Source: Erythrobacter fulvus
GTDB taxonomy: Bacteria > Pseudomonadota > Alphaproteobacteria > Sphingomonadales > Sphingomonadaceae
DNA length: 64,000 nt
Reading direction: 5' to 3'
NCBI RefSeq assembly: GCF_028595285.1
Contig: NZ_JAQQXQ010000004.1
Location: 186,001 to 250,000 of the forward strand
This document shows, piece after piece, positions 35,789 through 45,072 of this stretch (within the stretch, counting starts at the first letter, position 1; each line of letters opens with the position of its first letter). Made by a program: the position numbers and the translations under genes. The notes beneath the pieces are model-generated. The model saw only the letters and a program-made list of their open reading frames with translations. It was not told where the DNA came from and did no database searches.

Positions 35789-38062
35789 TCAGAAGCGGTA
35801 GCTGGCCGAGACGCTGAAATTGCGCCCCGGGCGGGTAAAGGCGTCGAGGATTCCGGCATCCTCAGTGCGCAGACCGCGCACGTCGGACCACAGCGCGTAT
35901 CGCTCACCGGTGAGGTTGAAGAGGCCCGCGCGCAGCTTCAGTTGCTCGGTCACGGCATAGAATGCGGTGAGGTCGAGGATGGTCGAGGCCGCCGGACGCA
36001 CGAACAGGTCGGTGCCGTCTGCCGCGCGCTCGAGTTCGTCGCCCCCTTTGCGCGCGTTGTGCGTGAGGATCAGTTCGCCCCCGAAGCGTCCTTCCGGATC
36101 GCGATAACCAAATCCCGCGACGAGGTTGAACGGATCGATCGTGTCGAGCGGAGTGCGGCTGCCGCCGGGCGCGATGATATCGCCATCGGCATAGGCCATC
36201 GCCAGCCGCGCGTTCCAGCCGCTGTCGAGCTTCATCTCGGCACGTGCTTCCAGCCCCTCGATCTCGACCGCGTTGAAATTGACAAACTGGAAGATCGCCG
36301 GGTTTTGCGGCGTGAAGCTGCCGCTCACCACTTGCTGGGCGATGAAATTGTCGTAATCGCCGCGAAAGCCGGTGAGCTGTAACGAGAAGACATCGCCCAC
36401 ATAGCGTGAACCCACTTCCCAGCTTTCGCTGGTTTCGGGCCGTAGATCGGGATTGGGCACCGAGGTGTAGCCGCCCGCGATGAATTCGAAGAAATTGTTC
36501 ACCTGCGAAGGGGTCGGCGCGAGGAAACCCTGTGCGTAGTTGCCGAAAAGGATCACGTCGCCTGCCAGCTTTATCGTCGCACCGAATTTGGGACTGAGGC
36601 GGCTGTCGCTTTGGCCTTGCGGGTTGAAGCTGGTCAGCAGCGGGTCATCGGTCGGATCGAGATCGTAAAAGTCGAAGCGCAGAGCCGGAAACAGGGTCAG
36701 CGCCCCATCCAGCAAGGTGATTTCGTCCGACACGAAGATGCCGCCCAGCGTGAAGTCGGTGACGGGGAAAGCGCGGGTCGGGAAGCTCTCGCCGCGACCG
36801 GGGAAGGTGCCGTCACGCAGACCCTGCTGGCGGGTCCAGCTGACATCGCCGCCGAATGCGATGCGGTGCTGCATCCCGACGATTTCGAACGAGGAACGCG
36901 CCTCGCCGACGACGCCGTAGATCCGGTTTTCAAAGGTGTTCAGCCGCTCGCGGTCGGGCGCAGGTACGAATCCGAGCGCAGTGCGTTCTTCGAAGGTGAA
37001 CTGACGGTCCTCGGCATCCTGCCAATAGGCCGACACGAAAGCATATTCGATCGCATCGTCGGGACTGCCGTCATAGGTCCAGTCGAGCGAAGCACGAACG
37101 CGTTCGTTGGTGTCGCGCGCATTCAGGGCATCGACTGTCCAAACCGGCGCGGGGCCGAACAGGAAGGCGGGACCGAGGCCGGTCAAAACTTCGGTTTCGA
37201 CTGCTGCATCAAGCCATTCGCCGGTCAGCCGGACACGGTGCGGGCCATTATCCCAGACGAGCTTTGCGAGCACCGCATTGCTCCGCCCGTCCTGCGGGTT
37301 TGGCACAGTGCGGTCCGGGCCAATGCCGTCGTTGCGCCCTCGGTTGTCGATCTCCTGAAAGTCGCGGCGGGTATAGGCGACCATGGCCGAAAGATCGCCG
37401 CTTTGCCCGGCCAGCGTCGCGGTCTGCGCGAATTCGTTGTCCTCGCTCGAGAACTGTGAGGTGACGAAGCCGCCGAAACTTTCAGCTGCGATAAGATCGA
37501 CCGGATCGGCCGTCACAAAGCTGACCGCGCCGGCCAGCCCGTCGCTGCCGTAAAGCGCCGAGGCCGGGCCGCGCAGGATTTCGACCTGCTTCACGAGGCT
37601 GACGTCGGTAAAGCCGCCGCGCCCGGCATCCTGCGCGCCGAAGGCAAAGCCCTGCGGGCTGCGGATTCCGTCGACCTGGATCAGCACACGGTTGCCGCCG
37701 ATCCCGCGGATGACGAAGTCCTCGTTGCGGGCGCGGCCCGTCGATCCGAAGGCTGCACCGAAGCGGGCCGGCGCACGGCGAACAGTGACGCCGGGTTCGA
37801 ACCGCACCAGATCGCGGATGTCGGTAGCGAGCTGGTCGGCAATGTCTTCGCTGGTGATGACGGTGACGGTGGCCGGCGCCTCTTCCTGCAACACGGGCGT
37901 CCGCGTCGCGGTGACGGTGATGCGCCCTGTCTGCTGCTGGTTTTCGGCTTCGGCTGCGGTGCTTTCGGTAACTTCGGCTGCCGAAGCTGCATGAGCGGTC
38001 GCAAGCGCAATGCCGACGGCAGCAAGAGAGGGACGTGCGATGGTGGAACGCAAGCTGTTCAA
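35789..38062 (-). CDS. TonB-dependent receptor, haemoglobin/transferrin type
   Basis: A 757-residue outer-membrane receptor, probably for haem or a haem/iron protein. A signal peptide (about residues 1-28) precedes the TonB box region (GRITVTATRTPVL), the plug domain (ITSEDIADQLATDIRDLVRFEPGVTVRRAP, ILRGPASALYGSDGLAGAV) and a 22-stranded barrel ending in FSVSASYRF with the terminal Phe. The plug details (RNEDFVIRGIGGNRVLIQVDGI) match the haemoglobin/transferrin/lactoferrin receptor family. It leads an operon with the DUF6607 and PKHD genes, under iron-box-like sites at 38115-38155. Ligand is inferred. Confidence 0.88.
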   Translation of the reverse strand: MNSLRSTIARPSLAAVGIALATAHAASAAEVTESTAAEAENQQQTGRITVTATRTPVLQEEAPATVTVITSEDIADQLATDIRDLVRFEPGVTVRRAPARFGAAFGSTGRARNEDFVIRGIGGNRVLIQVDGIRSPQGFAFGAQDAGRGGFTDVSLVKQVEILRGPASALYGSDGLAGAVSFVTADPVDLIAAESFGGFVTSQFSSEDNEFAQTATLAGQSGDLSAMVAYTRRDFQEIDNRGRNDGIGPDRTVPNPQDGRSNAVLAKLVWDNGPHRVRLTGEWLDAAVETEVLTGLGPAFLFGPAPVWTVDALNARDTNERVRASLDWTYDGSPDDAIEYAFVSAYWQDAEDRQFTFEERTALGFVPAPDRERLNTFENRIYGVVGEARSSFEIVGMQHRIAFGGDVSWTRQQGLRDGTFPGRGESFPTRAFPVTDFTLGGIFVSDEITLLDGALTLFPALRFDFYDLDPTDDPLLTSFNPQGQSDSRLSPKFGATIKLAGDVILFGNYAQGFLAPTPSQVNNFFEFIAGGYTSVPNPDLRPETSESWEVGSRYVGDVFSLQLTGFRGDYDNFIAQQVVSGSFTPQNPAIFQFVNFNAVEIEGLEARAEMKLDSGWNARLAMAYADGDIIAPGGSRTPLDTIDPFNLVAGFGYRDPEGRFGGELILTHNARKGGDELERAADGTDLFVRPAASTILDLTAFYAVTEQLKLRAGLFNLTGERYALWSDVRGLRTEDAGILDAFTRPGRNFSVSASYRF

Positions 38063-38114
38063 AACGGGGGCTTCCTACTGGAGGGAGAGGGGATGCCCGC
38101 CTTGTGACGTTATT

Positions 38115-38155
38115 GCGAATGAGAGTCAATAGTGCTGCTAATGCGAATCGCTCGC
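38115..38155 (-). promoter_or_regulatory. Tandem Fur-box-like sites before the haem-type receptor
   Basis: Plus-strand GCGAATGAGAGTCAATAGT (38115-38133) and GCTAATGCGAATCGCTCGC (38137-38155) each match the 19-bp classical Fur consensus at about 12 positions by eye, 53-93 nt upstream of the receptor ATG. The first shares GCGAAT...TCAATA with the bfd site. Confidence 0.5.
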
Positions 38156-38262
38156 GCAATGATCTGCGCCAAAGGGCGCACACAAAAGGCGCCTGCATCG
38201 CGGCATATCCGACAGAGTTTCACAAGATTTTCGGTCGGCGCAGCACGCCTGCCGCAGAGCAA

Positions 38263-38922
38263 TCAGCGGCGCAGTACGCCGTCGGCCAGCAGGCGGTTGA
38301 TCCCGGCCGCCACTTCGTCGGGGGACATCTCCGCCCCGCCCCACACCACGTATCGCAGGCCGACAAAAACGTTCATGCCCATGACGGCCCACGCCTCGAG
38401 CTCGCCCAGCCCGTCGCGAAACTCGCCGGTGGCAGACCCAGCGCGAAGGCGGTCGGCAATGCGGTCGGCGATCGTCTGGTAGTGGGTGCGATAACTTTCG
38501 GGATCGACGAATTCGGCCTCGTCGATGATGCGGTATATTTCCTTGTGCTCAGCCGCGAAGCCGAGGAACGCGGCCAAAGCGGCACGCTCGATTTCCAGCG
38601 CCCCCATGTTGTCGGACAAGGCCGAACGCGCGCTCGTGCGTACCTTCTCGCTCATGTCGGCAACCAGCGCACGGAACAGCGCATCCTTGCTGTCGAAATA
38701 GGTGTAGAAGCTTCCCAGCGCCACGCCTGCGCGGCGGGTGATCGAGCTGACCGAGGCTTCGTGAAAGCCTTTCTCGCCGAATTCCTCGGCCGCAGCATCC
38801 AGCAACTTGCGCAACGTCCGCCGCCCGCGCTCGGTACGCGGCGCCTTGGCATCGCCACACGCCGCGTCCGCGGATGCCACCGCGGATACGACCTTCGTCC
38901 CGGATGCCCGAGTGTTGCCCAT
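38263..38922 (-). CDS. TetR/AcrR-family transcriptional regulator
   Basis: A 219-residue repressor-type regulator. Residues 28-78 are the TetR DNA-binding domain (RGRRTLRKLLDAAAEEFGEKGFHEASVSSITRRAGVALGSFYTYFDSKDALF); the rest is the helical ligand-binding domain. It is transcribed away from a TonB receptor gene, with a 120-nt shared promoter region that has two inverted repeats, so it probably controls itself and the receptor. The ligand is unknown. Confidence 0.92.
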   Translation of the reverse strand: MGNTRASGTKVVSAVASADAACGDAKAPRTERGRRTLRKLLDAAAEEFGEKGFHEASVSSITRRAGVALGSFYTYFDSKDALFRALVADMSEKVRTSARSALSDNMGALEIERAALAAFLGFAAEHKEIYRIIDEAEFVDPESYRTHYQTIADRIADRLRAGSATGEFRDGLGELEAWAVMGMNVFVGLRYVVWGGAEMSPDEVAAGINRLLADGVLRR

Positions 38923-38950
38923 CAGCTACTCCCTCCGCGCATTCGGTAGG

Positions 38951-39002
38951 ACTTGCGCCGCTTGCGCACAAGTCTAAACTTGAAAGGTGGTTCAACTTTC
39001 AA
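38951..39002. promoter_or_regulatory. Candidate TetR operators between regulator and receptor
   Basis: Two inverted repeats lie in the divergent promoter: ACTTGCGC / GCACAAGT at 38951-38973 (one mismatch) and TTGAAAG / CTTTCAA at 38980-39002 (perfect, 9-nt spacer). Their place between the TetR gene and the receptor fits operator function. Confidence 0.45.
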
Positions 39003-39042
39003 TATTGGTCGGATCACAAGAGGGCAGGAGAGGAATTACCCC

Positions 39043-41364
39043 ATGACGAAAATGCTTTGCGCACGCGCGTTGCTGCTTGCCGGTTGCGCCGGAATTGCCA
39101 CCCTGGCCGCACCGGCCTTCGCGCAGGACTCTGTTGCGGACACCGCCGCGAGCGAGGCCGAGGAAGATGGCGTGATCATCGTCACCGCCCGCCGCCGCGA
39201 GGAACGCCTGATCGATGTACCGCTCTCGGTCACCTCGCTTTCGGGCGAAAGCCTAGTGCAGCAGGGCGTGCAGGACCTGACCCAGGTCGCCCAGCAGGTT
39301 CCCAACCTGACGCTTGAGGTCAGCCGCGGCACCAACACCACGCTCACCGCCTTCATCCGCGGCGTGGGTCAGCAGGATCCGGTCGCCGGGTTCGAGGCCG
39401 GCGTGGGCCTGTATATCGACGACGTCTATCTCAACCGCCCGCAGGCTGCCGTGCTCGACATTTACGACGTCGAACGCATCGAAGTGCTGCGCGGCCCGCA
39501 GGGCACGCTCTACGGCCGCAACACGATCGGCGGCGCGATCAAGTATGTCACCGCCAATCTGCCCGAGGATACCAGCGTCAAGATCCGCGGCACTTATGGT
39601 TCCTACGATCAGGCCGACCTGATCGTGTCGGCATCGACCCCGATCACCGACAACCTCAAGATCGGCGCAAGCGGCGCGCGCCTGTCGCGCGGGGGCTTCG
39701 GCGACAACCTCACGCTGGGCACAGAGAATTACAACAAGGACGTGTGGGCAGCGCGCGGCACGATCGAATTCGACAGCGGCCCGGTATTTGTCCGCCTGTC
39801 CGGCGACTATATCAAGGACAATAGCCAGGCGCGGCAGGGACACCGCCTCATCCCCGGCCAGCTGTCGGGGGCGCCGGTGCTGGACAATGTGTTCGACACC
39901 CGCGCGGGCCTGAACATCGTCGATCAGGAAGTCGAAGCCTATGGCGGCGCGCTGAATGTCGCGATCGAGCTCAGCGATACCCTCACCTTCAAGTCGATCA
40001 CCGGCTACCGCGAGGATTCGTCGACCACCCCGATCGACTTCGACAGCCTTCCCGCAGTCGACCTCGACGTGCCGGCGATCTACGAGAATGATCAGTTCAG
40101 CCAGGAATTCCAGCTGCTGTATGAAGGCGACCGCCTGTCTGGCGTGCTCGGCTTCTACTACCTCGACGCCAACGCCTTCACCGCGTTCGACGTGGCGCTG
40201 TTCACCACGCTCAACGGCCTCACCGCTCAGACACTCGGCGATGTCGATACCAAGACCTGGTCGGTATTCGGCGATTTCACCTATGATCTGACCGACACCA
40301 TCAGCGTGTCGCTGGGCGGCCGCTATACCAACGACAAGCGCTCCAGCCGCGTGCTGCGCACGACCTTCCTCGGCGGGTTCTCAGATCTGTTCGGCGGCGC
40401 GGGCTTCCCGATCGCGGTTACCAGCGATTTCGATGGCAGTGCGACGTTCAAGGACTTCAACCCGCGCGCCTCGATCAGCTGGCAGCCGAACCGCGATCAC
40501 AACGTCTATTTCACCTATTCGCAGGGCTTCAAGGGCGGCGGGTTTGACCCGCGCGGCCAGACCACCGCGTGCCGCAACAGCGCCGGCGGCGCCTGTACCG
40601 CGGACGAGGTGTTCGACTTCATGGCGTTCGATCCGGAAACGGTCGACAGCTTCGAGCTGGGCTGGAAGGCCTCGCTGCTCGATAACCGCCTGAACATCCG
40701 TCTTGCCGGGTTCATCGGCCAGTATGACGATGTCCAGATCCCCGGCTCGGTCGGTTTCGACAGCAATGGCGATGGCACCAACGACAGCTTTATCGGCATC
40801 ACCTCGAACGCGGCGAGTGCCGACGTCAACGGGATCGAATTCGAAGGCACGGCGCTGGTGGGCAAGGACTTCGCGGGCGACGGCAGCCGCTTCAGCATCA
40901 ACTGGTCGCTGGGCGTGCTGGATGCCAAGTTCAACACCTTTATCGATGCTTTCGGCAATGACGTGGCCGATCAGCGGGTGTTCCAGAACACCCCCGACAT
41001 CACCGCGCACATGGGCTTCAACATGGGCCTGCCGGTGGCGAGCGGGATGGTCGACTTGATCGGCCTTGCCTCGATGCGTTCGGACGCGAGCCAGTTCGAA
41101 GTGCCCAACCCGTTCCTCGATCAGGACGGCTTCGTGCTGGTCGATGCGAGCATCGTCTACACCCTCGACAGCGGGCTGTTCTCGATCGGGCTGCACGGCA
41201 AGAACCTGTTTGACAAGGAATACATCGTCGCAGGCTACAACTTCGTCGCGGGCGGCACGCCTCCGGGCACGCCGTTCGTTCCGACGCTGGGCCGCGAAGG
41301 CACGCTGACCGGCTTCTACGGCGATCCGCGCCGGATCTTCGTGACTGCGCAGGTCAATTTCTGA
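39043..41364 (+). CDS. TonB-dependent receptor (large-ligand, sphingomonad type)
   Basis: A 773-residue outer-membrane receptor. Signal peptide residues 1-27 (ending APAFAQ), TonB box region IIVTARRREERLIDVPLSV, plug (LTQVAQQVPNLTLE..., VERIEVLRGPQGTLYGRNTIGGAIKYVT) and barrel ending VTAQVNF with the C-terminal Phe. The IDVPLSVT opening is typical of the very common sphingomonad receptors for aromatic, steroid or other carbon substrates rather than siderophores; the ligand is not known. It is divergent from the TetR gene. The ATG at 39043 with AGGAGAGGA upstream is the start. Confidence 0.92.
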   Translation: MTKMLCARALLLAGCAGIATLAAPAFAQDSVADTAASEAEEDGVIIVTARRREERLIDVPLSVTSLSGESLVQQGVQDLTQVAQQVPNLTLEVSRGTNTTLTAFIRGVGQQDPVAGFEAGVGLYIDDVYLNRPQAAVLDIYDVERIEVLRGPQGTLYGRNTIGGAIKYVTANLPEDTSVKIRGTYGSYDQADLIVSASTPITDNLKIGASGARLSRGGFGDNLTLGTENYNKDVWAARGTIEFDSGPVFVRLSGDYIKDNSQARQGHRLIPGQLSGAPVLDNVFDTRAGLNIVDQEVEAYGGALNVAIELSDTLTFKSITGYREDSSTTPIDFDSLPAVDLDVPAIYENDQFSQEFQLLYEGDRLSGVLGFYYLDANAFTAFDVALFTTLNGLTAQTLGDVDTKTWSVFGDFTYDLTDTISVSLGGRYTNDKRSSRVLRTTFLGGFSDLFGGAGFPIAVTSDFDGSATFKDFNPRASISWQPNRDHNVYFTYSQGFKGGGFDPRGQTTACRNSAGGACTADEVFDFMAFDPETVDSFELGWKASLLDNRLNIRLAGFIGQYDDVQIPGSVGFDSNGDGTNDSFIGITSNAASADVNGIEFEGTALVGKDFAGDGSRFSINWSLGVLDAKFNTFIDAFGNDVADQRVFQNTPDITAHMGFNMGLPVASGMVDLIGLASMRSDASQFEVPNPFLDQDGFVLVDASIVYTLDSGLFSIGLHGKNLFDKEYIVAGYNFVAGGTPPGTPFVPTLGREGTLTGFYGDPRRIFVTAQVNF

Positions 41365-41381
41365 TCTGCTCTCCCCGGGAC

Positions 41382-41420
41382 GGGCGGCGGCCTCTCAGCC
41401 AATCACCGCCGCCCTTCCCC
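41382..41420 (+). terminator. Terminator after the TonB receptor
   Basis: GGGCGGCGG (41382-41390) pairs with CCGCCGCCC (41406-41414), then TTCCCCTCTTCCCTT. It lies 18 nt after the stop and upstream of serS. Confidence 0.6.
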
Positions 41421-41459
41421 TCTTCCCTTGATGAACGCGAGCGGGCATAGGCCCGTGCC

Positions 41460-42740
41460 ATGCACGACATCCGCTTCATCCGCGAAAACCCCGAATCTTT
41501 CGATGCAGCACTGGCCCGGCGCGGCCTCGAACCGCTCGCCGCCGGCCTGATCGCGCTGGACGAGGAACGCCGCGCGCTCACCACTCAGGTGCAGCTCGCG
41601 CAGAGCCGCCGTAACGAAGCGTCGAAGCTGATCGGCGCGGCGATGAGCAAGGGCGACAAGGAAGCCGCCGAGGCGCTGAAGGCAGAAGTCGCCGCGCTGA
41701 AGGACGAAATGCCCGCGCTCGAAGCCCGCGCCGACGAGGCTGCGGCGAAGCTGAAAGCGGCGCTGGAGATCATCCCCAATCTGCCCGCCACGGACGTGCC
41801 CGATGGTGCAGGCGAAGAGGAGAATGTCGAGGTCAGCCGCTGGGGCACCCCGCGCGAATTCGACTTCGAACCGAAGGAACACGCCGATATCGCGCCAGCC
41901 CTCGGCATGGATTTCGAAACCGGCGCACGGCTCTCCGGCGCACGCTTCACCTTCCTGCGCGGCGACATGGCGCGCCTCCACCGCGCGCTCGGCCAGTTCA
42001 TGCTAGACACCCAGACCCGCGAGCAGGGCTATCAGGAATGCAACCCGCCGGTGCTGGTGGGCGACGATGCGATGTACGGCACCGACAAGCTGCCAAAGTT
42101 TGCCGAGGACAGCTTCTGCACCACCAACGGGCGCTGGCTCATCCCCACCTCGGAAGTCTCTCTCACCGCCAGCGTCATGGGCGAGCTGCTCGACGAGAGC
42201 GCGCTGCCGATGCGCCTCACCGCGCTTACCCTGTGCTTCCGCTCCGAAGCGGGCGCAGCCGGGCGCGATACGCGCGGTTTCATCCGCCAGCACCAGTTCG
42301 AGAAGTGCGAGCTGGTAAGCATCGTGCGGCCCGAGGACAGCGAGGCCGAACACCAGCGCATGATCCGCGCGGCCGAAACCATCCTTGAAAAGCTGAACCT
42401 GCCCTATCGCAAGCTGCTGCTGTGCACCGGGGACATGGGCTTCGGCGCGCGCAAGACCTATGATCTGGAGGTCTGGCTGCCGGGGCAAGGCGCCTTCCGC
42501 GAGATCAGCTCGTGCTCGAACACCGGCGATTTTCAGGCGCGCCGGATGAACACCCGTTACCGCGTCGCGGGGGAGAAGCGCACCGAGTTCGTCCACACAT
42601 TGAACGGCTCGGGCCTTGCGGTCGGGCGCACGCTGGTGGCGGTGATCGAGAATTATCAGAACGCCGACGGCAGCGTGACCGTGCCCGACGCATTGCAGCC
42701 TTACATGGGCGGCATCACCAAGCTGGAGCCTGCCCGCTGA
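41460..42740 (+). CDS. serS: Seryl-tRNA synthetase
   Basis: Charges tRNA-Ser. The 426-residue protein has the long N-terminal antiparallel coiled-coil arm (about residues 30-100, [21 protein letters not shown]...) and a class II catalytic core: TSEVSLTA, motif 2 [27 protein letters not shown], and motif 3 near the C terminus ([19 protein letters not shown]). The ATG at 41460 gives the family N terminus [12 protein letters not shown]. Its stop overlaps the surE start by one base. Confidence 0.98.
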   Translation: MHDIRFIRENPESFDAALARRGLEPLAAGLIALDEERRALTTQVQLAQSRRNEASKLIGAAMSKGDKEAAEALKAEVAALKDEMPALEARADEAAAKLKAALEIIPNLPATDVPDGAGEEENVEVSRWGTPREFDFEPKEHADIAPALGMDFETGARLSGARFTFLRGDMARLHRALGQFMLDTQTREQGYQECNPPVLVGDDAMYGTDKLPKFAEDSFCTTNGRWLIPTSEVSLTASVMGELLDESALPMRLTALTLCFRSEAGAAGRDTRGFIRQHQFEKCELVSIVRPEDSEAEHQRMIRAAETILEKLNLPYRKLLLCTGDMGFGARKTYDLEVWLPGQGAFREISSCSNTGDFQARRMNTRYRVAGEKRTEFVHTLNGSGLAVGRTLVAVIENYQNADGSVTVPDALQPYMGGITKLEPAR

Positions 42741-43504
42741 TGCGCATTCTGCTGACCAATGACGACGGCGTGCACGCCCCCGGCCTGAAGGTGCTGGAAG
42801 AGATCGCGCGGCAATTCTCCGACGATATCTGGATTTGTGCGCCTTCGGAGGAACAGTCGGGCGCGGGCCATTCGCTCACGCTGACCCGCCCGGTGCGGCT
42901 CAACAAGCTGGGCGAGAGGCGCTTTGCCGTCACCGGCACGCCGACCGATAGCGTGATGATGGCGCTGCGCACGGTGATGGATTCTCCGCCCGATCTGATC
43001 CTTTCAGGCGTCAATCGCGGGGCCAATCTGGGCGACGATATCACCTATTCGGGCACCGTTTCCGCCGCGATCGAAGGCGCATTGGCAGGCATTCGCGCGA
43101 TCGCCTTCAGCCAGGTCTATGCCCGCGAAGGCATGGGCGACGACGTGCCTTTCGGCGCGGCGCGCGAATGGGGGCCCAAAGTGCTTGCGCCGCTGCTCGA
43201 CGCGCCGATGGCCGAACGCACGTTGATCAACGTCAACTTCCCCGCGATTGCCCCTGAACAGGTCAAGGGCATCCGCGTGGTGCGGCAAGGCTTCCACGAC
43301 TATTCGCGCGGCAGCATCGTCGAAGGCCGCGACCCGCGCGGCTACCGCTATTTCTGGTTCGGGCTCGACCCGATCGAACACACGCTCGATCACGGCACCG
43401 ATCTGGAGGCAATCGACGAAGGCTATGTCGCGGTGACGCCGCTCCAGCTTGACCTGACCCATTATTCGACCATCGGCGTGCTGGCCGAGCGGTTCGGGGA
43501 CTGA
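42740..43504 (+). CDS. surE: 5'/3'-nucleotidase SurE
   Basis: A 254-residue metal-dependent nucleoside monophosphatase involved in stationary-phase survival and nucleotide recycling. The N-terminal [16 protein letters not shown] holds the metal-binding Asp pair; APSEEQSGAGHSLTL and SGVNRGANLGDDITYSGTVSAAIEG are the further active-site blocks. It is translationally coupled to serS (TGATG). In many alphaproteobacteria serS-surE is followed by pcm and a LysM peptidase; here a K+ channel gene follows instead. Confidence 0.97.
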   Translation: MRILLTNDDGVHAPGLKVLEEIARQFSDDIWICAPSEEQSGAGHSLTLTRPVRLNKLGERRFAVTGTPTDSVMMALRTVMDSPPDLILSGVNRGANLGDDITYSGTVSAAIEGALAGIRAIAFSQVYAREGMGDDVPFGAAREWGPKVLAPLLDAPMAERTLINVNFPAIAPEQVKGIRVVRQGFHDYSRGSIVEGRDPRGYRYFWFGLDPIEHTLDHGTDLEAIDEGYVAVTPLQLDLTHYSTIGVLAERFGD

Positions 43505-43520
43505 GCGGAGGCGGGGGCGG

Positions 43521-44594
43521 ATGGCCGAGAGCAAACCGGGCCGCAATCCCTTCCGCCGCAAGGCGATGCTGGCGAGCCAGTTCCGCCCGCTGCGTCGCGC
43601 GGTCAAGATCCCCGTCTGGGGCGACCTGGGCCTGAGGGCAGGCTTTGCTTTTGCCCTGCTGTTCATGGTCATCATGATTCACTGGTACGACCGGGCCGGG
43701 CTGATCGACAATGTCGACGGGCATATCAGCTTCCTCGACGTGGTCTATTTCACCATGATCTCGGTCACCACCACCGGCTTTGGCGACATCGCCCCGGTGT
43801 CCGACCGCGCGCGGCTGATAGAGGCGGTGATCGTCACCCCGGTGCGTATCGCCGTGCTGTTCATCTTCGTGGGCGCGGCCTATGATTTCGTCATCAAGCG
43901 TAGCTGGGAGAAATGGCGCATGGCTCGCATTCAGGAACAGCTCACCGATCATGTTGTGGTGCTGGGCTATGGCGTGTCCGGCTCGCAGAGTGTGGGCGAA
44001 CTGGTCGAGCGCGGCATCGATCCGCGCCGCATCGTGGTGATCGACCCGAGCGAGGAGCGGCTTGCCGAGGCGGAAAAGCTCGGCGTCAACGTGATGGCCG
44101 CAGACGCGACCCGTGACGAAACGCTGAAGGCGGTGCGCATCGCGCAGGCGCAAAGCGTGCTGGTATCGGCCGGGCGCGACGACACCTCGATCCTGATCGT
44201 GCTGACCGTGCGCCATCTCGCGCCCGACGTGCCGATCAGCGTGGTGGTGCGGGCTGACGATAACGAGCTGCTCGCGCGGCAGGCGGGGGCAAACAACGTG
44301 ATCAACCCGGTGCGCTTCACCGGCCTTTTGCTGGCCGGCAGCGTCAAGGGCGAACACATTGCCGATTACCTTGCCGATCTCGCCAGTGTCGGCGGGCGGG
44401 TGCAACTGGTGGAACGGGTGGTCAGCGCCGAGGAATGCGGCTGCCCGATCACCGATCTCAAGAGCGGCGGTCAGGGCCTGCGCATCTACCGCAATGGTCG
44501 TGCCATCGGTTTCTGGGAGGACGAATGCCAGAACCTGCAGCAGGGCGACGTGGTGGTCGAAATCGTGCCGACCATGGCCCGCGACAACGCCTGA
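43521..44594 (+). CDS. Two-helix potassium channel with RCK (TrkA-N/TrkA-C) domain
   Basis: A 357-residue K+ channel. Two membrane helices (about residues 38-58 and 90-118) flank the selectivity filter TTTGFGD; the cytosolic RCK part begins DHVVVLGYGVSGSQSVGELV (Rossmann fold, GxGxxG-like) and ends with a TrkA-C domain (QLVERVVSAEECGCPITDL). The layout is that of MthK-like channels gated by nucleotide or ligand. It starts 16 nt after surE and may belong to its operon. Confidence 0.92.
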   Translation: MAESKPGRNPFRRKAMLASQFRPLRRAVKIPVWGDLGLRAGFAFALLFMVIMIHWYDRAGLIDNVDGHISFLDVVYFTMISVTTTGFGDIAPVSDRARLIEAVIVTPVRIAVLFIFVGAAYDFVIKRSWEKWRMARIQEQLTDHVVVLGYGVSGSQSVGELVERGIDPRRIVVIDPSEERLAEAEKLGVNVMAADATRDETLKAVRIAQAQSVLVSAGRDDTSILIVLTVRHLAPDVPISVVVRADDNELLARQAGANNVINPVRFTGLLLAGSVKGEHIADYLADLASVGGRVQLVERVVSAEECGCPITDLKSGGQGLRIYRNGRAIGFWEDECQNLQQGDVVVEIVPTMARDNA

Positions 44595-44601
44595 ACCGCG
44601 C

Positions 44602-45003
44602 TCAGCCCCTCAGCCAGACGAACACCCCGCCCATCGCTGCCATGCCGACCAGAAAATGCCCGGCGTCGATCAGGAACAGCGCCAGCGGTTTTCTGAGATA
44701 GAGATAATTGATGCCGATCGCAGGGATCATCACGCCCACAGCAAAACCCACCGCCATCATCATCACCACGAAGGGCGCAGGGTCGGTGCGGGCGAGCAGG
44801 TGCCACAGCACCATCGCCACCAGCATCTCGAAGGCAAAGGTCAGCCCGAAGATCAGCGCCATGTTGCCGCTTTTCAGCTGCGCGTCCGATAACCCTGCCG
44901 CGCGCTGCCAGGGCTTTGCGAAGATCACGCCGTACCAAAGCGCGCCGACAGCGAAGAAGGCGGCTGTTCCGGCCAGCACCGGCCACAGGGCAAAGTCATT
45001 CAT
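44602..45003 (-). CDS. DUF1761 family membrane protein
   Basis: A 133-residue protein with four hydrophobic helices and the DUF1761 look (FFAVGALWYGVIFAKPWQRAAGLSDAQLKSGN). Function unknown. The ATG at 45003 is preceded by AGGAGA. It is convergent with the K+ channel gene, with 7 nt between the stops, and divergent from rimO. Confidence 0.85.
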   Translation of the reverse strand: MNDFALWPVLAGTAAFFAVGALWYGVIFAKPWQRAAGLSDAQLKSGNMALIFGLTFAFEMLVAMVLWHLLARTDPAPFVVMMMAVGFAVGVMIPAIGINYLYLRKPLALFLIDAGHFLVGMAAMGGVFVWLRG

Positions 45004-45072
45004 CGGCGCATCTCCTCTCGCTTGCACGCTCTGCTAGCGCAAACCCGCGCGCTGGTGTAGGGGCGCGCCGCT

